Under the pieces are notes generated by a model. The model did not search any database. It was not told the origin of the DNA and saw only the letters and a program-made list of their open reading frames with translations. Below are positions 5,817 through 6,210 of a stretch of DNA of 6,210 bases, piece by piece. A program made the position numbers and the translations under genes. Numbering within the stretch: the first letter of the stretch is position 1; every line of letters begins with the position of its first letter. This DNA comes from Clostridiales bacterium (GTDB lineage: Bacteria > Bacillota > Clostridia > Tissierellales > Sedimentibacteraceae): contig DMJQ01000112.1 of NCBI GenBank assembly GCA_003457065.1, forward strand, positions 25,006 to 31,215, given 5' to 3'.

Positions 5817-5870
5817 TTGAAAACGCAATCATTATGTAAGGAAGATTATGATGTTCAGAGAAAAATATAA
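5814..5870 (+). CDS. 18-residue leader-type open reading frame of unknown function
   Basis: ATG 5814 opens a frame encoding MLKTQSLCKEDYDVQRKI and ending at TAA 5868-5870. Translation initiation is well supported by the strong upstream ribosome-binding site. The frame overlaps the next gene (ATG 5848 or 5851) by 20 to 23 bases, in a different reading frame. I do not recognise the peptide. Two readings are possible: a leader peptide whose translation feeds the next gene, or the fused start and end of an ECF sigma factor gene that lost its interior, since DUF4179-like genes commonly follow and overlap such a gene. No sigma-70 region 2 or 4 sequence is present. Nothing but the initiation site and the overlap supports function. 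Confidence 0.45.
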   Translation: MLKTQSLCKEDYDVQRKI

Positions 5871-6210
5871 ACATATGATTGATCAGATTCATCCAAGCGA
5901 TGAATTGTTATGCAACGTTTTGGGATCAGCCCATAATAGCAAAAAGAAGAAAAATACAGAAGTTTCACTGTTTCGCAAGCCAGTGATAGCTGTCATAATA
6001 ATTTACATTTGTATATTTATGCTTGTTCCAACACTTGCTGCAACAGTAGAACCCATTTACCAGCTTATGTATATGGTTTCTCCAAGTATAGCCCAGTTTT
6101 TCATTCCTGTGCAAAGATCTGATGAAGATAACGGCATAAAAATGGAAGTCGTATCAGCTTATATCCGTGACAATGCAGCCGATATTTATATAACTATGCA
6201 AGATTTAACA
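5848..6210 (+). CDS. DUF4179-like membrane protein, possible anti-sigma-type regulator, N-terminal 121 residues
   Basis: The frame from ATG 5848 is open to the window edge, giving 121 codons of an incomplete protein. It has a short cytoplasmic-type N-terminus (MMFREKYKHMIDQIHPSDEL), a basic stretch SKKKK (31-35), one hydrophobic segment (about 45-66), and an outer part containing NGIKMEVVSAYIRDNAADIY (95-114). The Y-K-x-M-x-D-x-I-H-P-S-[DE]-E-L opening and the G-I-x-[ML]-x-V-V-S-A-Y pattern after the membrane segment resemble clostridial DUF4179 proteins, many of which are encoded with ECF sigma factors and are presumed anti-sigma factors. A weak AAGGA (5838-5842) precedes the tandem ATG codons at 5848 and 5851, either of which may be used; the 5851 start has the better spacing (8 bases). 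Translation may also depend on the overlapping 18-codon frame. The membrane topology is clear; the family assignment comes from memory of related sequences, and the regulatory role is inferred. Confidence 0.68.
   Translation, partial: MMFREKYKHMIDQIHPSDELLCNVLGSAHNSKKKKNTEVSLFRKPVIAVIIIYICIFMLVPTLAATVEPIYQLMYMVSPSIAQFFIPVQRSDEDNGIKMEVVSAYIRDNAADIYITMQDLT

Noticed and set aside
1..6210. CRISPR array, tRNA or rRNA gene, insertion sequence, phage or defence genes
   Set aside because: No spaced direct repeats, tRNA-like cloverleaf, transposase motifs or terminal inverted repeats were seen; nearly all the sequence is accounted for by conserved housekeeping and sporulation genes.

Overview
The window looks like chromosome from a low-GC, endospore-forming Firmicute of the class Clostridia, probably in or near the Lachnospirales. 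The case rests on AT-rich DNA, strong GGAGG-type ribosome-binding sites, a YunB-type sporulation protein, and a class A penicillin-binding protein with a poly-lysine cytoplasmic tail and a Gly/Asn-rich C-terminus. Species cannot be fixed from the sequence alone.

Layout. Positions 1-2186 are read leftward: yunB (sporulation), then hflX (ribosome-associated GTPase), then the start of a YigZ/IMPACT-family gene that runs off the left edge and overlaps hflX by 8 bases. A good extended -10 promoter lies between yunB and hflX, so hflX-yigZ can be transcribed as its own unit. Positions 2187-2281 are a short divergent intergenic region where one TTGACAA block could serve as -35 for promoters in both directions. 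Positions 2282-5635, read rightward, encode a 1117-residue bifunctional peptidoglycan synthase (GT51 plus transpeptidase), closed by a clear intrinsic terminator at 5640-5676. After 137 bases without a convincing gene, a strong ribosome-binding site opens an 18-codon reading frame. That frame overlaps the start of a membrane protein resembling DUF4179/anti-sigma-like proteins, which runs off the right edge.

How the genes fit together. HflX and YigZ/IMPACT proteins both connect to ribosome function, and the overlap suggests coupled translation. YunB and the PBP are both envelope proteins, one for the spore and one for vegetative wall synthesis, but they are transcribed apart and a functional link is only inference. 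The last gene resembles proteins usually partnered with an ECF sigma factor, yet here only an 18-codon frame occupies the expected sigma position.

I see no mobile element, CRISPR array, tRNA or rRNA. Most of the window is ordinary conserved core genome. The points most worth a second look are the twin acidic-hydrophobic motifs ending the PBP, its altered GT51 motif I, the HflX insertion before switch I, and the 18-codon frame ahead of the DUF4179-like gene.
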